A stretch of DNA of 64,000 nucleotides, from positions 248,001-312,000 of the forward strand of contig CAWBGJ010000009.1 in NCBI GenBank assembly GCA_963788325.1, written 5' to 3'. Shown in pieces: positions 52,788-63,060 of the stretch. The notes under the pieces are model-generated. The model was not told the DNA's origin. It searched no databases and saw nothing but the letters and a program-made list of their open reading frames with translations. Numbering within the stretch: position 1 is the stretch's first letter; each line of letters begins with the position of its first letter. The translations under genes were made by a program, and so were the position numbers. This DNA comes from Prado023 sp963788325. Lineage in GTDB: Bacteria > Actinomycetota > Actinomycetes > S36-B12 > CAIYMF01.

Positions 52788-53930
52788 TCATGCCAGCACC
52801 TGCGCGAGCTGCACCGGCAGCCGCCGCCTGCCCCAACGCCCTGCCGGCCCGTCGAACACCCCGGCGACTGCCGCGCCGCAGTGCCGGCAGTGCCCGGCAT
52901 CGTCTAGCTCGTACCTGCGGATCTCGTACCAGTCGCGCTCGATCACCGGCCGCCCGCAGCCCGGGCAGCGCGTGGTGTCCCCGGCGCGGTCGGACACGTT
53001 GCCGGTGTAGGCGTACCGGACGCCGTTGGCCAGGGCGATGTCGCGCGCCCGCGTCAGGGTGGCCGGCGGCGTGGCCGGCACGTCGCGCATCTTCCAGTCG
53101 GGGTGGAAGGCACTGAAGTGCATCGGCACGTCGGGTCCGCAGTGCGCCACGACCCAGCGGGTGAGTGCGTCGAGCTCCTCATCGGAGTCGTTGTGGCCCG
53201 GGATCACAAGCGTGGTCAGCTCCAGCCAGGTGTCGGTCTCGGTGGCCACGTACTCGATCGTGTCCAGAACGCGGGCCAGGTCCGCGCCGCACAGCCGGTG
53301 GTAGAACTCCGGGGTGAAGCCCTTGAGGTCGATGTTCGCCGCGTCCATGTGCCGGTAGAACTCCGCCCGCGGCTCGGGGTTGATGTAGCCGGCGGTGACC
53401 GCCACGGTGCGGATGCCCGCCGCCCGTGCGGCGATGGCGGTGTCGATCGCGTACTCGGCGAAGATGACCGGGTCGTTGTAGGTGAACGCGACGCTCGCGC
53501 AGCCCAGCCGGGTGGCCGCTTCGGCGATGGCGGTCGGGCTGGCGCTGTCGGCCAGGGTGTCGATGTCCCGCGACTTGGAGATGTCCCAGTTCTGGCAGAA
53601 CTTGCAGGTCAGGTTGCATCCCGCCGTGCCGAACGACAGCACCGACGAGCCGGGCAGGAAGTGGTGCAGCGGCTTCTTCTCGATCGGGTCCACGCAGTAA
53701 CCCGAGGAGCGCCCGTACGTGGTGGACACGATCGCGCCGTCCTGGCACGCCCGCACGAAACAGAGCCCGCGCTGCCCCTCGTGCAGGCGGCACTCGCGCG
53801 GACACAGGTCGCACTGGATCCGACCATCGTCCAAGGGGTGCCACCAGATGGTCGGCCAGGTCTCCGGCAGGTCGGCAGCACCGAGGGCAGTCCCTTCGGG
53901 GCTGTGCTGCGTCGGGGCACCGGTGCCCAT
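52788..53930 (-). CDS. amrS: AmmeMemoRadiSam system radical SAM enzyme
   Basis: 380 residues from ATG 53930; GTG 53966 is an alternative. An N-terminal Cys cluster CDLCPRECRLHEGQRGLC precedes the radical SAM motif GCNLTCKFCQNWDIS. Further AmrS marks are AFTYNDPVIFAEYAID, TAGYINPEPRAEFY, NIDLKGFTPEFYHRL and FHPDWKMRDVPATPP. The C-terminal zinc-ribbon-like part reads CPGCGRPVIERDW and CRHCGAAVAG. First gene of the operon with the Memo-AMMECR1 fusion and AtuA. Confidence 0.93.
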   Translation of the reverse strand: MGTGAPTQHSPEGTALGAADLPETWPTIWWHPLDDGRIQCDLCPRECRLHEGQRGLCFVRACQDGAIVSTTYGRSSGYCVDPIEKKPLHHFLPGSSVLSFGTAGCNLTCKFCQNWDISKSRDIDTLADSASPTAIAEAATRLGCASVAFTYNDPVIFAEYAIDTAIAARAAGIRTVAVTAGYINPEPRAEFYRHMDAANIDLKGFTPEFYHRLCGADLARVLDTIEYVATETDTWLELTTLVIPGHNDSDEELDALTRWVVAHCGPDVPMHFSAFHPDWKMRDVPATPPATLTRARDIALANGVRYAYTGNVSDRAGDTTRCPGCGRPVIERDWYEIRRYELDDAGHCRHCGAAVAGVFDGPAGRWGRRRLPVQLAQVLA

Positions 53931-54058
53931 GGCTCCAGCATGCTCCCGCCGGCTGACTCGTGCCACCCCCGTTGGTCCCTTCCCTGGGTACGGAGGTGTC
54001 GCAGGGCCCCGGCGACCCTGGCCTCAGTCCGTGGGCTGGTCACCGTCGACCTGCGCCC

Positions 54059-54099
54059 GTCTGCGTAGTCGATTCGGCCCATCAAGTCCGCCGAAATGA

Positions 54100-54109
<10 letters not shown>
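54059..54109. terminator. Long bidirectional hairpin at the end of the carboxylase operon
   Basis: GTCTGCGTAGTC at 54059-54070 pairs perfectly with GACTACGCAGAC at 54098-54109, and the stem continues inward with one mismatch to about 20 bp. The stop codon of the alpha subunit gene (54100-54102) is inside the stem. Confidence 0.65.
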
Positions 54110-56253
<2,144 letters not shown>

Positions 56254-56261
56254 GGGTGCCC

Positions 56262-57884
56262 TCACATCCGGAAGACGCCGAAGTTCGACGTCCCCGCAAC
56301 TTCGTTGGAATGGATCGCCGAGAGCGCGAACCCGAGCACGGTCCGCGAGTCGCGCGGATCGATGATCCCGTCGTCCCAGACCCGGCCGGTGGCGAACAGG
56401 GCTGTGGACTCCCGCTCGACCTGGCCCTCGAGACCCTCGCGCATCGGCGCGAACTGCTCGTCGCTCCACGGGATGCCCAGCTTCTCGGCCTTCTGCCGGG
56501 CCACGATCTCCATCACCCCGCCGAGCTGCTTGGGCCCCATCACCGCGATCCGGTGGTTGGGCCAGGTGAACACGAACCGCGGGTTGAACGCCCGGCCGGC
56601 CATGCCGTAGTTGCCTGCGCCGTAGGACGCCCCGACCATCAGCGTGAGGTGCGGGACGCTGGAGTTGGAGACCGCGTTGATCAGCTTCGCGCCGTCCTTG
56701 ATGATGCCGCGCTGCTCGTAGCGCGTGCCGACCATGAAGCCGGTGGTGTTCTGCAGGAACAGGATCGGTGTGTCGTGCCGGTTGCACAGCTGGATGAACT
56801 GCGCGGACTTCTGCGACTCCTCGCTGAACAGGATGCCGTTGTTGGCGATGATGCCCACCGGGTAGCCGGCCAGCTCGGCCCAGCCGGTCACGAGCTGCGA
56901 GCCGTACAGCGCCTTGAACTCCTCGAACGCCGAGCCGTCGACGATCCGGGCGATGATCTCGCGGGTGTCGAAGGGGACCCGGACATCCGCGCTGGCGATG
57001 CCCAGGAGCTCTTCGGGGTCCAGCACCGGAGCCGCCGGGTGGGCCACCCGTGGGGCCCGGCCGAGCTTGCGCCAGTTCAGGTGCCCCACGATGCCGCGGC
57101 CGATGCGCAGCGCGTCGAACTCGTCCTCGGCCAGGTAGTCCGAGAGCCCCGAGGTCCGTGAGTGCATCTCGGCGCCGCCGAGCTCCTCCTCGACCGCGTC
57201 CTCGTTGATGGCCATCTTGACCAGCGGCGGGCCGGCGAGGAAGACCTTGGCCGAGTTCTTCTGCATCACGATGTAGTCGCTCATGCCGGGCACGTAGGCC
57301 CCACCGGCGGTGGACGAGCCGAACACCAGGGTGATCGTGGGGATCCCCGCGGCCGAGAGCTGGGTGAGGTTGCGGAAGCTCGCGCCCCCGGGGACGAACA
57401 CGTCGGCCTGCTTGGGCAGGTCGGCTCCCCCGGACTCGGTGAGGTTGACCAGCGGGAGGCGGTTGACCCGGGCGATCTCCATCGCGCGCAGGGCTTTGTG
57501 CATGGTCATGGGGCTCTGCGACCCACCCTTGACCGTGGGGTCGTTGGCGCTGACCATGCACTCGACGCCGCTCACCCACCCGATCCCGGTGACCAGGCCC
57601 ACGCCGAGTTCGTCGTCGGATCCCCACCCGGCCAGCGGGGAGAGCTCCAGGAACGGGCTGTCGGGGTCCAGCAGGCCCGCGATCCGCTCCCGGGGCAGCA
57701 GCTTGCCCCGGTCTCGGTGGCGAGCCACCGCCTTGGCGGCCTTGGCGGGGTTCGACGAACCACCGCCGCCGACCACGGTCGCGTTGAGGGCCTCGATCTC
57801 GGACAGGGACGCCAGCATCGCCTCACGGTTGGCCCGGAAGGACTCGGAGCGGGGGTCCACCGACGTGCGCATCACCGGTTTCAC
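56262..57884 (-). CDS. Acyl-CoA carboxylase beta subunit (carboxyltransferase)
   Basis: 540 residues from GTG 57884; ATG 57872 is possible. Carboxyltransferase folds are seen in RHRDRGKLLPRERIAGLLD, VNLTESGGADLPKQADVF, GSSTAGGAYVPGMSDY, and in the second half FLQNTTGFMVGTRYEQRGIIK, GASYGAGNYGMAGRAFNPRF and GPKQLGGVMEIV. This matches the 3-methylcrotonyl/geranyl-CoA carboxylase beta group rather than propionyl-CoA carboxylase. The -10 element ends seven bases before the GTG, so the message is probably leaderless. Confidence 0.93.
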   Translation of the reverse strand: MKPVMRTSVDPRSESFRANREAMLASLSEIEALNATVVGGGGSSNPAKAAKAVARHRDRGKLLPRERIAGLLDPDSPFLELSPLAGWGSDDELGVGLVTGIGWVSGVECMVSANDPTVKGGSQSPMTMHKALRAMEIARVNRLPLVNLTESGGADLPKQADVFVPGGASFRNLTQLSAAGIPTITLVFGSSTAGGAYVPGMSDYIVMQKNSAKVFLAGPPLVKMAINEDAVEEELGGAEMHSRTSGLSDYLAEDEFDALRIGRGIVGHLNWRKLGRAPRVAHPAAPVLDPEELLGIASADVRVPFDTREIIARIVDGSAFEEFKALYGSQLVTGWAELAGYPVGIIANNGILFSEESQKSAQFIQLCNRHDTPILFLQNTTGFMVGTRYEQRGIIKDGAKLINAVSNSSVPHLTLMVGASYGAGNYGMAGRAFNPRFVFTWPNHRIAVMGPKQLGGVMEIVARQKAEKLGIPWSDEQFAPMREGLEGQVERESTALFATGRVWDDGIIDPRDSRTVLGFALSAIHSNEVAGTSNFGVFRM

Positions 57885-57888
57885 GAAC

Positions 57889-57925
57889 TTGACGTTAGCG
57901 TCAAGTTGACGCGGGCGTCAAGTTC
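57889..57925 (-). promoter_or_regulatory. Promoter and double operator of carboxylase operon
   Basis: TTGACGTTAGCGTCAA and TTGACGCGGGCGTCAA stand side by side, with GAACTTGACG/CGTCAAGTTC forming the outer arms at 57885-57925. On the minus strand -35 TTGACG and -10 TAACGT are 18 bases apart. The layout equals that at 49227-49262. Confidence 0.75.
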
Positions 57926-58086
57926 CCTGCGACCGCCCCCGGCACCCGGATCGAGCGCGAGGACCGACGGCTTCGGCGATCCGCCCCGCGGGCCCGCGGA
58001 CGCCCTGGGGGACCCCGCGACACTACCCATCGGTAGAACTCCCCAGTAGCTGGATCGCACCGCCCAGGTATGGCAATGCTTGCCTC

Positions 58087-58452
58087 ATGTTCACCACTGA
58101 TGAGTCTCCGTCCCACGTCGACGCCACCCCCACCGCGAAGGCCCACCTCGAGGCCCTGGCCGCTGCCCGCGGCGACGTCACGGTCATGCTGACCGACCAC
58201 GGCGCTGCGGTCCTCAAGGCCGGGCAGCAGCCCCCCGCCGGCTCGATCTTCCTGGGCTCCCTGGATGACGCCGGGGAGATCTCCTGCATCGCCGACGACG
58301 CCGTGGCACACACGTGGTGGCGCACACGGGCCCGGCTGGACATGTCCGGCCCGGACGTCTCGGACCCCATCGAGATGGTCTACGACGTCTCCCAGCTCAG
58401 CGAGGCCGAGTTGTTCGCCGCGCTGGCAGCAGGGCCCCTGCGCCGCTACTGA
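58087..58452 (+). CDS. Hypothetical protein, weakly DUF779-like
   Basis: 121 residues. The layout V-x-A-T-P-T-A-x-x-H-L-E-A-L-A, then VMLTDHGAAVLKAGQQPPAGSIFLGSLDDAG and WWRTRARLDMSGPDVSDP, then the end VYDVSQLSEAELFAALAAG, recalls DUF779 proteins. The Cys motif of DUF779 (GGCCDG) is absent. I can therefore not assign a function. It is a single gene between divergent and convergent neighbours, overlapping the sugar-kinase gene tail by seven bases. Confidence 0.5.
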   Translation: MFTTDESPSHVDATPTAKAHLEALAAARGDVTVMLTDHGAAVLKAGQQPPAGSIFLGSLDDAGEISCIADDAVAHTWWRTRARLDMSGPDVSDPIEMVYDVSQLSEAELFAALAAGPLRRY

Positions 58453-59393
58453 TCGGCACCCAGCGCGTCGCGGGCCAGGTCGATCGCGCCCGCGACCGGT
58501 GGACGGTCGGGCAGGACCATCGGGCCCCGGACCCCACGCCTGGCCAACTCGGTGGCGCAGGCCCCGAGCAGGATCGGGTCGCGCGCAGCGAGGATCCCGC
58601 CGCCCAGGACCACGGGAACGGGTCGGTCCCCGATTCCCGCGCCGGCCAGCACGCCGGCCGCACACGCGGCCACCTCCACACCCTGGTCGGCCACGAGCCG
58701 CACCGCCACCTGGTCACCCTCGGCCGCGCAGGCCAGCAGGTCGGGGACGAGGTCGGCCCAGCTGCTCACGGACACCTGACCCCGGTTGACCGCGATCGAC
58801 ACGTCGCGCACCGAGCCCCGTCCGGTCCGCTCGAGCAGCAGCGCACGCAGGGACGTGTCGGGGCCGCGGCCATCCTCGGCACGGGCGGCATGCCACAGGA
58901 CCTCCTCGGCCAGGCCGATCCCGCCGCCCCAGTCGCCGGACTCCCGGCCCAGGGCGAGCATCCGCCCGACCCGACCGTCGTCACCCAGTGCCACGGCGTT
59001 CATGCCCGTGCCGCAGACCACCGCCGCAGCCAGGGGCTGCTCGGTGCCCGAGCGCAGCAGCGCGAACACGTCGTTGTCCACGAGGAGCTCCCGCGCAGCC
59101 CACGGCGCCGGCGCGAGTGCCGCGCGCAGCCCGGCCACCTCGTCGGGCAGGTCCAGGCCTGAGACGAAGACACCGGCGCACCGGACCTGGTCGGCGCCGG
59201 CTCCGGACCGGGCCAGCGCGGCGGCCACGGTCCCGGTGATCGTGTCCGCGGCCCGGGCGAACCCGCGCCCGGCGTGCCGGGACCCGGGCCCGACCGCCTC
59301 GGCCAGGACCCGACCGTCGAGGTCGGCGATCACCGCGTGGGTCTTGCTCCCGCCTCCGTCGACGCCGACGAGCAGCTCGGGGGTCTGGCTCAT
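58446..59393 (-). CDS. BadF/BadG-type N-acetylglucosamine kinase-like protein
   Basis: 315 residues from ATG 59393, overlapping the GH4 gene stop as ATGA. The actin-like ATPase marks are LLVGVDGGGSKTHAVIADLDG, AAAVVCGTGMNAVALG, and VPVVLGGGILAARDP, with EESGD-like GRESGDWGGGIGLAEEVL between. This is the eukaryotic-type GlcNAc kinase group. With the neighbouring 6-phospho-beta-glucosidase-like gene it suggests use of an amino sugar or beta-glucoside. The exact sugar is inferred. Confidence 0.83.
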   Translation of the reverse strand: MSQTPELLVGVDGGGSKTHAVIADLDGRVLAEAVGPGSRHAGRGFARAADTITGTVAAALARSGAGADQVRCAGVFVSGLDLPDEVAGLRAALAPAPWAARELLVDNDVFALLRSGTEQPLAAAVVCGTGMNAVALGDDGRVGRMLALGRESGDWGGGIGLAEEVLWHAARAEDGRGPDTSLRALLLERTGRGSVRDVSIAVNRGQVSVSSWADLVPDLLACAAEGDQVAVRLVADQGVEVAACAAGVLAGAGIGDRPVPVVLGGGILAARDPILLGACATELARRGVRGPMVLPDRPPVAGAIDLARDALGADQ

Positions 59394-60658
59394 CGCCCGA
59401 TCCACGGCAGGTGCGCTCGATTGGCGGCCAGGAGGTCCTCGGTCAACCGCTCGGCCAGCGCGTACTGGCCGACCAGCGGATGGGCCAGCAGCGCCGCGCG
59501 CACCCGATCGCGACCACCATGGATCGCCGCCGCGAGCGCGAGCTCCTCGTAGGCGGCCACGTGGCTGATCAGTCCGCGCAGGTCAGCGGCCACCTCGGCC
59601 ACGGGCAGGAGGTGGATCCCGGCCGCGTCGACCTCGGCAGGCACCTCGATGACGGCGTCGGCGGGCAGGAAGGGCATCGTCGACCCGTTGCGGATGTTGA
59701 CCACGTGGCGCCGCTGTGCGCCGGGCCGGCCCAGCAGGGATTCGACCAGGGCGACGGCGGCCTGGGAGTAGTAGGCCCCGCCGCGCTGCTCCAACAGGGT
59801 GGGCTTGGTCGCCAGGCGGGGGTCGGCGTACATCGCCAGCAGCTCGGCCTCGATCGCCATCACCTCGGCGGCCCGGGTGCCCTGCGCCTGCAGCTCACGC
59901 ACCACGTCGTCGTGCTGGTAGTAGTAGCGCAGGTAGTACGACGGGATCGCCCCCACGGCCTGCACGAGCTCCAGGGGCATCTCCAGCTTCTCGGCCAGCT
60001 CGGGACCGTGCTCGGCCAGGATCTCGGGCATCCGTTCCTGGCCGTCGACGCGCACTGATCGGATCCAGGTCAGGTGGTTCAGCCCGATGTGGTCCAGGGC
60101 CACCCGGTCGGGCGCGCAGCCCAGCCAGCCGGCGAACATCCGCTGGAAGCCGATGGCCACGTTGCACAGCCCCACCGCACGGTGGCCCTCGTCGAGCAGG
60201 GCCCTGGTGACGATCCCGACCGGGTTGGTGAAGTCGACGATCCACGCCTCGGGCAGCGCGCGGGCGCGCACGACCTCAGCGATGCCGCGCACCACCGGCA
60301 CGGTGCGCAGGGCCTTGGCCAGCCCACCGGCACCGGTCGTCTCCTGGCCCAGGCAGTCGCAGGCCAACGGGAACGACTCATCGCTGGCACGTGCTGCCTG
60401 GCCACCGACCCGCAACTGCAGCAGGACCGCGCTGGCCCCGTCGACGGCGGCCTCGAGGTCGCCGGTCAGCGTGAGGCGGGCCGAGGATCCCGAGGAGCGC
60501 AGGATCCGCTCGGCGAAGCCACCGACCACGGCCAGGCGATGGGCGTCGATGTCGTGGAGCACGAGCTCCTCGAACAGCGGCTGGTCGCCCATCGCGGCCA
60601 GGCCATCGAGCAGTTCGGGGGTGTAGGTGGATCCCCCACCCACGACGGCGAGCTTCAT
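59390..60658 (-). CDS. Family 4 glycosidase (6-phospho-beta-glucosidase)
   Basis: 422 residues from ATG 60658 with AGGGGAGGA upstream. NAD-binding start MKLAVVGGGSTYTPELLDGL, then LQLRVGGQAARASDE, CLGQETTGAGGLAKALRT, IVDFTNPVGIVTRAL, the metal-binding Cys/His region GLCNVAIGFQRM and DHIGLNHLTWIRSV. GH4 enzymes use NAD+ and Mn2+ to split 6-phosphoglucosides by an elimination route. It forms a two-gene operon with the sugar kinase. Confidence 0.92.
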   Translation of the reverse strand: MKLAVVGGGSTYTPELLDGLAAMGDQPLFEELVLHDIDAHRLAVVGGFAERILRSSGSSARLTLTGDLEAAVDGASAVLLQLRVGGQAARASDESFPLACDCLGQETTGAGGLAKALRTVPVVRGIAEVVRARALPEAWIVDFTNPVGIVTRALLDEGHRAVGLCNVAIGFQRMFAGWLGCAPDRVALDHIGLNHLTWIRSVRVDGQERMPEILAEHGPELAEKLEMPLELVQAVGAIPSYYLRYYYQHDDVVRELQAQGTRAAEVMAIEAELLAMYADPRLATKPTLLEQRGGAYYSQAAVALVESLLGRPGAQRRHVVNIRNGSTMPFLPADAVIEVPAEVDAAGIHLLPVAEVAADLRGLISHVAAYEELALAAAIHGGRDRVRAALLAHPLVGQYALAERLTEDLLAANRAHLPWIGR

Positions 60659-60708
60659 GGCGGTTCCTCCCCTGGGCGGCGGGCGCCCGCGGCGCTGCGG
60701 GCAGCGAG

Positions 60709-61800
60709 CTACTTGGCCGGTCGGGCCGTACCGGGGGCGGGCGCCGGGCCGTTCTTGGCACTGCGGATCACCACGATCCGGTCGCCGGGCTGGAGCACCC
60801 GGACGCCGCCCTGATCGAACCGGATCACCGCACCGTCACGCACGACGGCCAGCACGAGGTCACCCTCGGCCTGCACGTCAGCCGGCGCCAGACCCATCTC
60901 CGCGCGGGTGATCTCACGCTCCACGACCTCCAGGCCGCGACCGGTGTCCATGAGGTCCTCGATCATCGCGCCCACGTTGGCCGAGAGCATCGACAGGCCC
61001 ATGAGATTGCCCGCGGACTCGGCGTGGGTGATCACGCGATCCGCACCACTCTGGCGCAGCAGTTCGGCGGCCGAGGCCTCCCGCGCGGCGGCGATGATCA
61101 GGGATTCGGGGGCCATCGCCCGCACCCGCAGCGTGACCATGATCGCGGTGTCGTCCTGGTCGGCGGCCACGATGACCTGCTTGGCCTCGGGCACGCCCGC
61201 GTCGCGCAGGACCTGCTCGCTGCGCGCATCGCCCACGACGCCGGTCACCCCCGCCCTGGTGGCCTCGGCCACCGCGTACCGGTCGGCGGCGATGACCACG
61301 ATGGTGCGCGAATCCAGGCCGTGGGCCAGCAGGGAGCGCAGCGCCGCCTGGCCCTTGACGCCGAACCCGACGATCACGGTCTGGTCCTTCATGCGCTTCC
61401 TCCAGCGGTTGACCCGGGTCCGTTCCCGGGCCGCCTGGGTCAGCACCTCGACGGTCGTGCTGACCAGCACGATGAGGAACATGAACCGCAGCGGGGTGAT
61501 GACGAAGACGTTGACCAGCCGGGTGCCCGACGTGATCGGGGCGATGTCGCCGTAGCCGGTGGTCGACAGCGTGACGGTCGAGTAGTAGAGGGCGTCGACC
61601 AGCGAGACCTCGTTGTCCTGGCCGAAGTCGGCATAGCCGTCGCGCTCGAGGTACACCAGCAGCGTGGTGACGATCACGATCGTCAGCGCGATGGTGATCC
61701 GGACCGCCAGAGAGCGCCGCGCCGACAGCCGACGGGACGGGAAGACGACGCGCGAGCGCTGCTCGTGCTCGTCCTCGAACAGGTCGCCCAACTCGGCCAT
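60709..61800 (-). CDS. Potassium channel with TrkA-N/TrkA-C regulatory domains
   Basis: 363 residues. Two transmembrane helices flank the pore loop with selectivity filter TVTLSTTGYGDIAP. The RCK domain starts at VIVGFGVKGQAALRSLLAHG and ends with a TrkA-C segment (GLAPADVQAEGDLVLAVVRDGAVIRF). A 42-residue N-terminal tail precedes helix 1. It should form a tetrameric K+ channel in the membrane, gated by nucleotide or cation. TAGATT ends six bases before ATG 61800, pointing to a leaderless message. Confidence 0.9.
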   Translation of the reverse strand: MAELGDLFEDEHEQRSRVVFPSRRLSARRSLAVRITIALTIVIVTTLLVYLERDGYADFGQDNEVSLVDALYYSTVTLSTTGYGDIAPITSGTRLVNVFVITPLRFMFLIVLVSTTVEVLTQAARERTRVNRWRKRMKDQTVIVGFGVKGQAALRSLLAHGLDSRTIVVIAADRYAVAEATRAGVTGVVGDARSEQVLRDAGVPEAKQVIVAADQDDTAIMVTLRVRAMAPESLIIAAAREASAAELLRQSGADRVITHAESAGNLMGLSMLSANVGAMIEDLMDTGRGLEVVEREITRAEMGLAPADVQAEGDLVLAVVRDGAVIRFDQGGVRVLQPGDRIVVIRSAKNGPAPAPGTARPAK

Positions 61801-61806
61801 GGGGGG

Positions 61807-61812
61807 AATCTA
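61807..61812 (-). promoter_or_regulatory. -10 element before K+ channel gene
   Basis: TAGATT on the minus strand ends six bases before ATG 61800; the gap is CCCCCC and has no ribosome binding site. Confidence 0.4.
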
Positions 61813-62334
61813 CAGCGGTGCCGAGCCGCTGCGACCGTGCTGGGCCGCGATCCGCCGGGCGATGTAGGGCGAGAACCAGCCGTTGTTGCGCATCTGGAAG
61901 TCCCGGTCGCGCCAGTCGTCGCCAGTGACCCGGCCCCGGCAGCGCGGCGCCCCGCAGGCGCAGTCGAACTCGTCGTAGGGGCTCGCGTCGCAGGTGCCGT
62001 AGTCGAAGGTCAGCTCCTGCCCCGGGCGCAGGTCGGCCTTGGCCACCACGACGGTCTCGCCCAGCAGGCCACAGGTCGGGTCGCACGAGTGGTTGATCAG
62101 GTCGCCGTCCTCGATGCGCGCGCTGGCCAGCAGGAACAGGTCGTCGGCGACCTGGATCGAGCGCGACACCCGGGCCTCGTCGAACTCCGGCAGCTGCGCG
62201 CCCGTCACGACATGGCCGCCGAACGCGGCCACCACCTCGCTCGCGGCGATCGGCGCCACTGCGAACGCCCCGAACCCGTGCTCGCCGACGGCACGCACGA
62301 CCGCCTTCGGGGTCAACCAGCTCATGTCCACCAT
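61810..62334 (-). CDS. SET-domain protein
   Basis: 174 residues from ATG 62334 behind AGGAGG. SET marks are GFGAFAVAPIAASEVVAAFGG, INHSCDPTCGLLGE (the NHSC-like pseudoknot), ELTFDYGTCDASPYDEFDCACGAPRCRG and the end GDDWRDRDFQMRNNGWFSPYI. Two Cys in DCACG-x-x-RC form a post-SET-like site. SET proteins methylate lysines or, in some bacteria, are part of unknown pathways. It is divergent from bpa and upstream of the K+ channel on the same strand. Confidence 0.88.
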   Translation of the reverse strand: MVDMSWLTPKAVVRAVGEHGFGAFAVAPIAASEVVAAFGGHVVTGAQLPEFDEARVSRSIQVADDLFLLASARIEDGDLINHSCDPTCGLLGETVVVAKADLRPGQELTFDYGTCDASPYDEFDCACGAPRCRGRVTGDDWRDRDFQMRNNGWFSPYIARRIAAQHGRSGSAPL

Positions 62335-62369
62335 GCGCCTCCTGGGCAGCAGCCCGCGGGCGCGGGGGC

Positions 62370-62375
62370 GACAAT
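62370..62375 (+). promoter_or_regulatory. -10 element before bpa
   Basis: GACAAT ends six bases before ATG 62382 and no ribosome binding site is visible. Confidence 0.35.
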
Positions 62376-62381
62376 GGTGCC

Positions 62382-62924
62382 ATGACGCAGCCCGCACCCG
62401 TCCAGGACGAGCCCGGCGCCCACGTGGTGATCGTGGGGCCCGATGGCCAGCCGATCGCCACTGCCGAGGAGTCCAACGAGTCCTCGGTGGCCGACCTGAT
62501 CGAGCAGCCGGCGAAGGTCATGCGCGTGGGCTCGATGATCAAGCAGCTGCTCGAGGAGGTCCGCACCGCCCCACTCGACGAGGCCTCCCGGGCCCGGCTG
62601 CGCGACATCCACACCCGATCCATCAAGGAGCTCGAGAGCGGGCTGGCTCCCGAGCTGATCGAGGAGCTCGAGCGGCTCTCGCTGCCGTTCGGCGCCGACA
62701 CCGTCCCCACCGATGCCGAGTTGCGGATCGCCCAGGCCCAGCTGGTCGGGTGGCTCGAGGGATTGTTCCACGGGATCCAGACCGCGCTGTTCGCCCAGCA
62801 GATGGCCGCCCGCGCCCAGTTCGAGCAGATGCGCCGCGCCGCGATCACGTCGGGCCCCGAGGACGAGCCCGCCCCGCCCTCCCCCGATGGCCATCGCCGG
62901 GGGACCAGCGGGCCGTACCTGTAG
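62382..62924 (+). CDS. bpa: Bacterial proteasome activator (Bpa/PafE)
   Basis: 180 residues. The core four-helix region reads VADLIEQPAKVMRVGSMIKQLL, DEASRARLRDIHTRSIKELESGLAPELIEELERL and LRIAQAQLVGWLEGLFHGIQ. The end, SGPYL, corresponds to the GQYL tail with which the mycobacterial ring docks to the 20S proteasome and opens its gate. ATP-independent degradation of unstructured or heat-damaged proteins is the known role. This implies that the organism has a proteasome elsewhere in the genome. Confidence 0.92.
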   Translation: MTQPAPVQDEPGAHVVIVGPDGQPIATAEESNESSVADLIEQPAKVMRVGSMIKQLLEEVRTAPLDEASRARLRDIHTRSIKELESGLAPELIEELERLSLPFGADTVPTDAELRIAQAQLVGWLEGLFHGIQTALFAQQMAARAQFEQMRRAAITSGPEDEPAPPSPDGHRRGTSGPYL

Positions 62925-62940
62925 TCACAGCGCCGGGGGA

Positions 62941-62987
62941 ATCCGCTCCCGTTCGCACGACCTGCTCCCCGAAATACGGGAGCGGAT
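62941..62987. terminator. Inverted repeat between bpa and serS
   Basis: ATCCGCTCCCGT at 62941-62952 and ACGGGAGCGGAT at 62976-62987 pair perfectly. The loop of 23 bases contains a further GCTCCCC. It begins 16 bases after bpa stops; it may end bpa transcription or regulate serS. Confidence 0.45.
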
Positions 62988-63046
62988 CGGCGAGACGGGA
63001 GCAGATCCAGTCGGCCGACCGGCCTGGCGCCGGCGCCGCACGCCGC

Positions 63047-63052
63047 TAGGCT
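63047..63052 (+). promoter_or_regulatory. -10 element before serS
   Basis: TAGGCT ends eight bases before GTG 63061; no ribosome binding site, so leaderless translation is likely. No T-box features are seen. Confidence 0.4.
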
Positions 63053-63060
63053 GTGCGCTC

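Noticed and set aside
49129..53010. A plus-strand open frame of 1293 codons opposite the TetR, AtuA and AmmeMemoRadiSam genes
   Set aside because: It is the antisense shadow of well-identified minus-strand genes; high GC removes stops. No family motif is present.
56254..57627. Extension of the carboxylase alpha frame upstream of ATG 56253
   Set aside because: The extra part runs out of frame through the carboxyltransferase gene; biotin carboxylase homology starts at ATG 56253.
58087..58452. Firm assignment as DUF779
   Set aside because: The Cys-rich motif that defines DUF779 is missing, so only a weak resemblance is reported.
62925..63060. Possible T-box leader of serS
   Set aside because: No T-box sequence or antiterminator is seen, and the start codon looks leaderless; only a simple inverted repeat is present.
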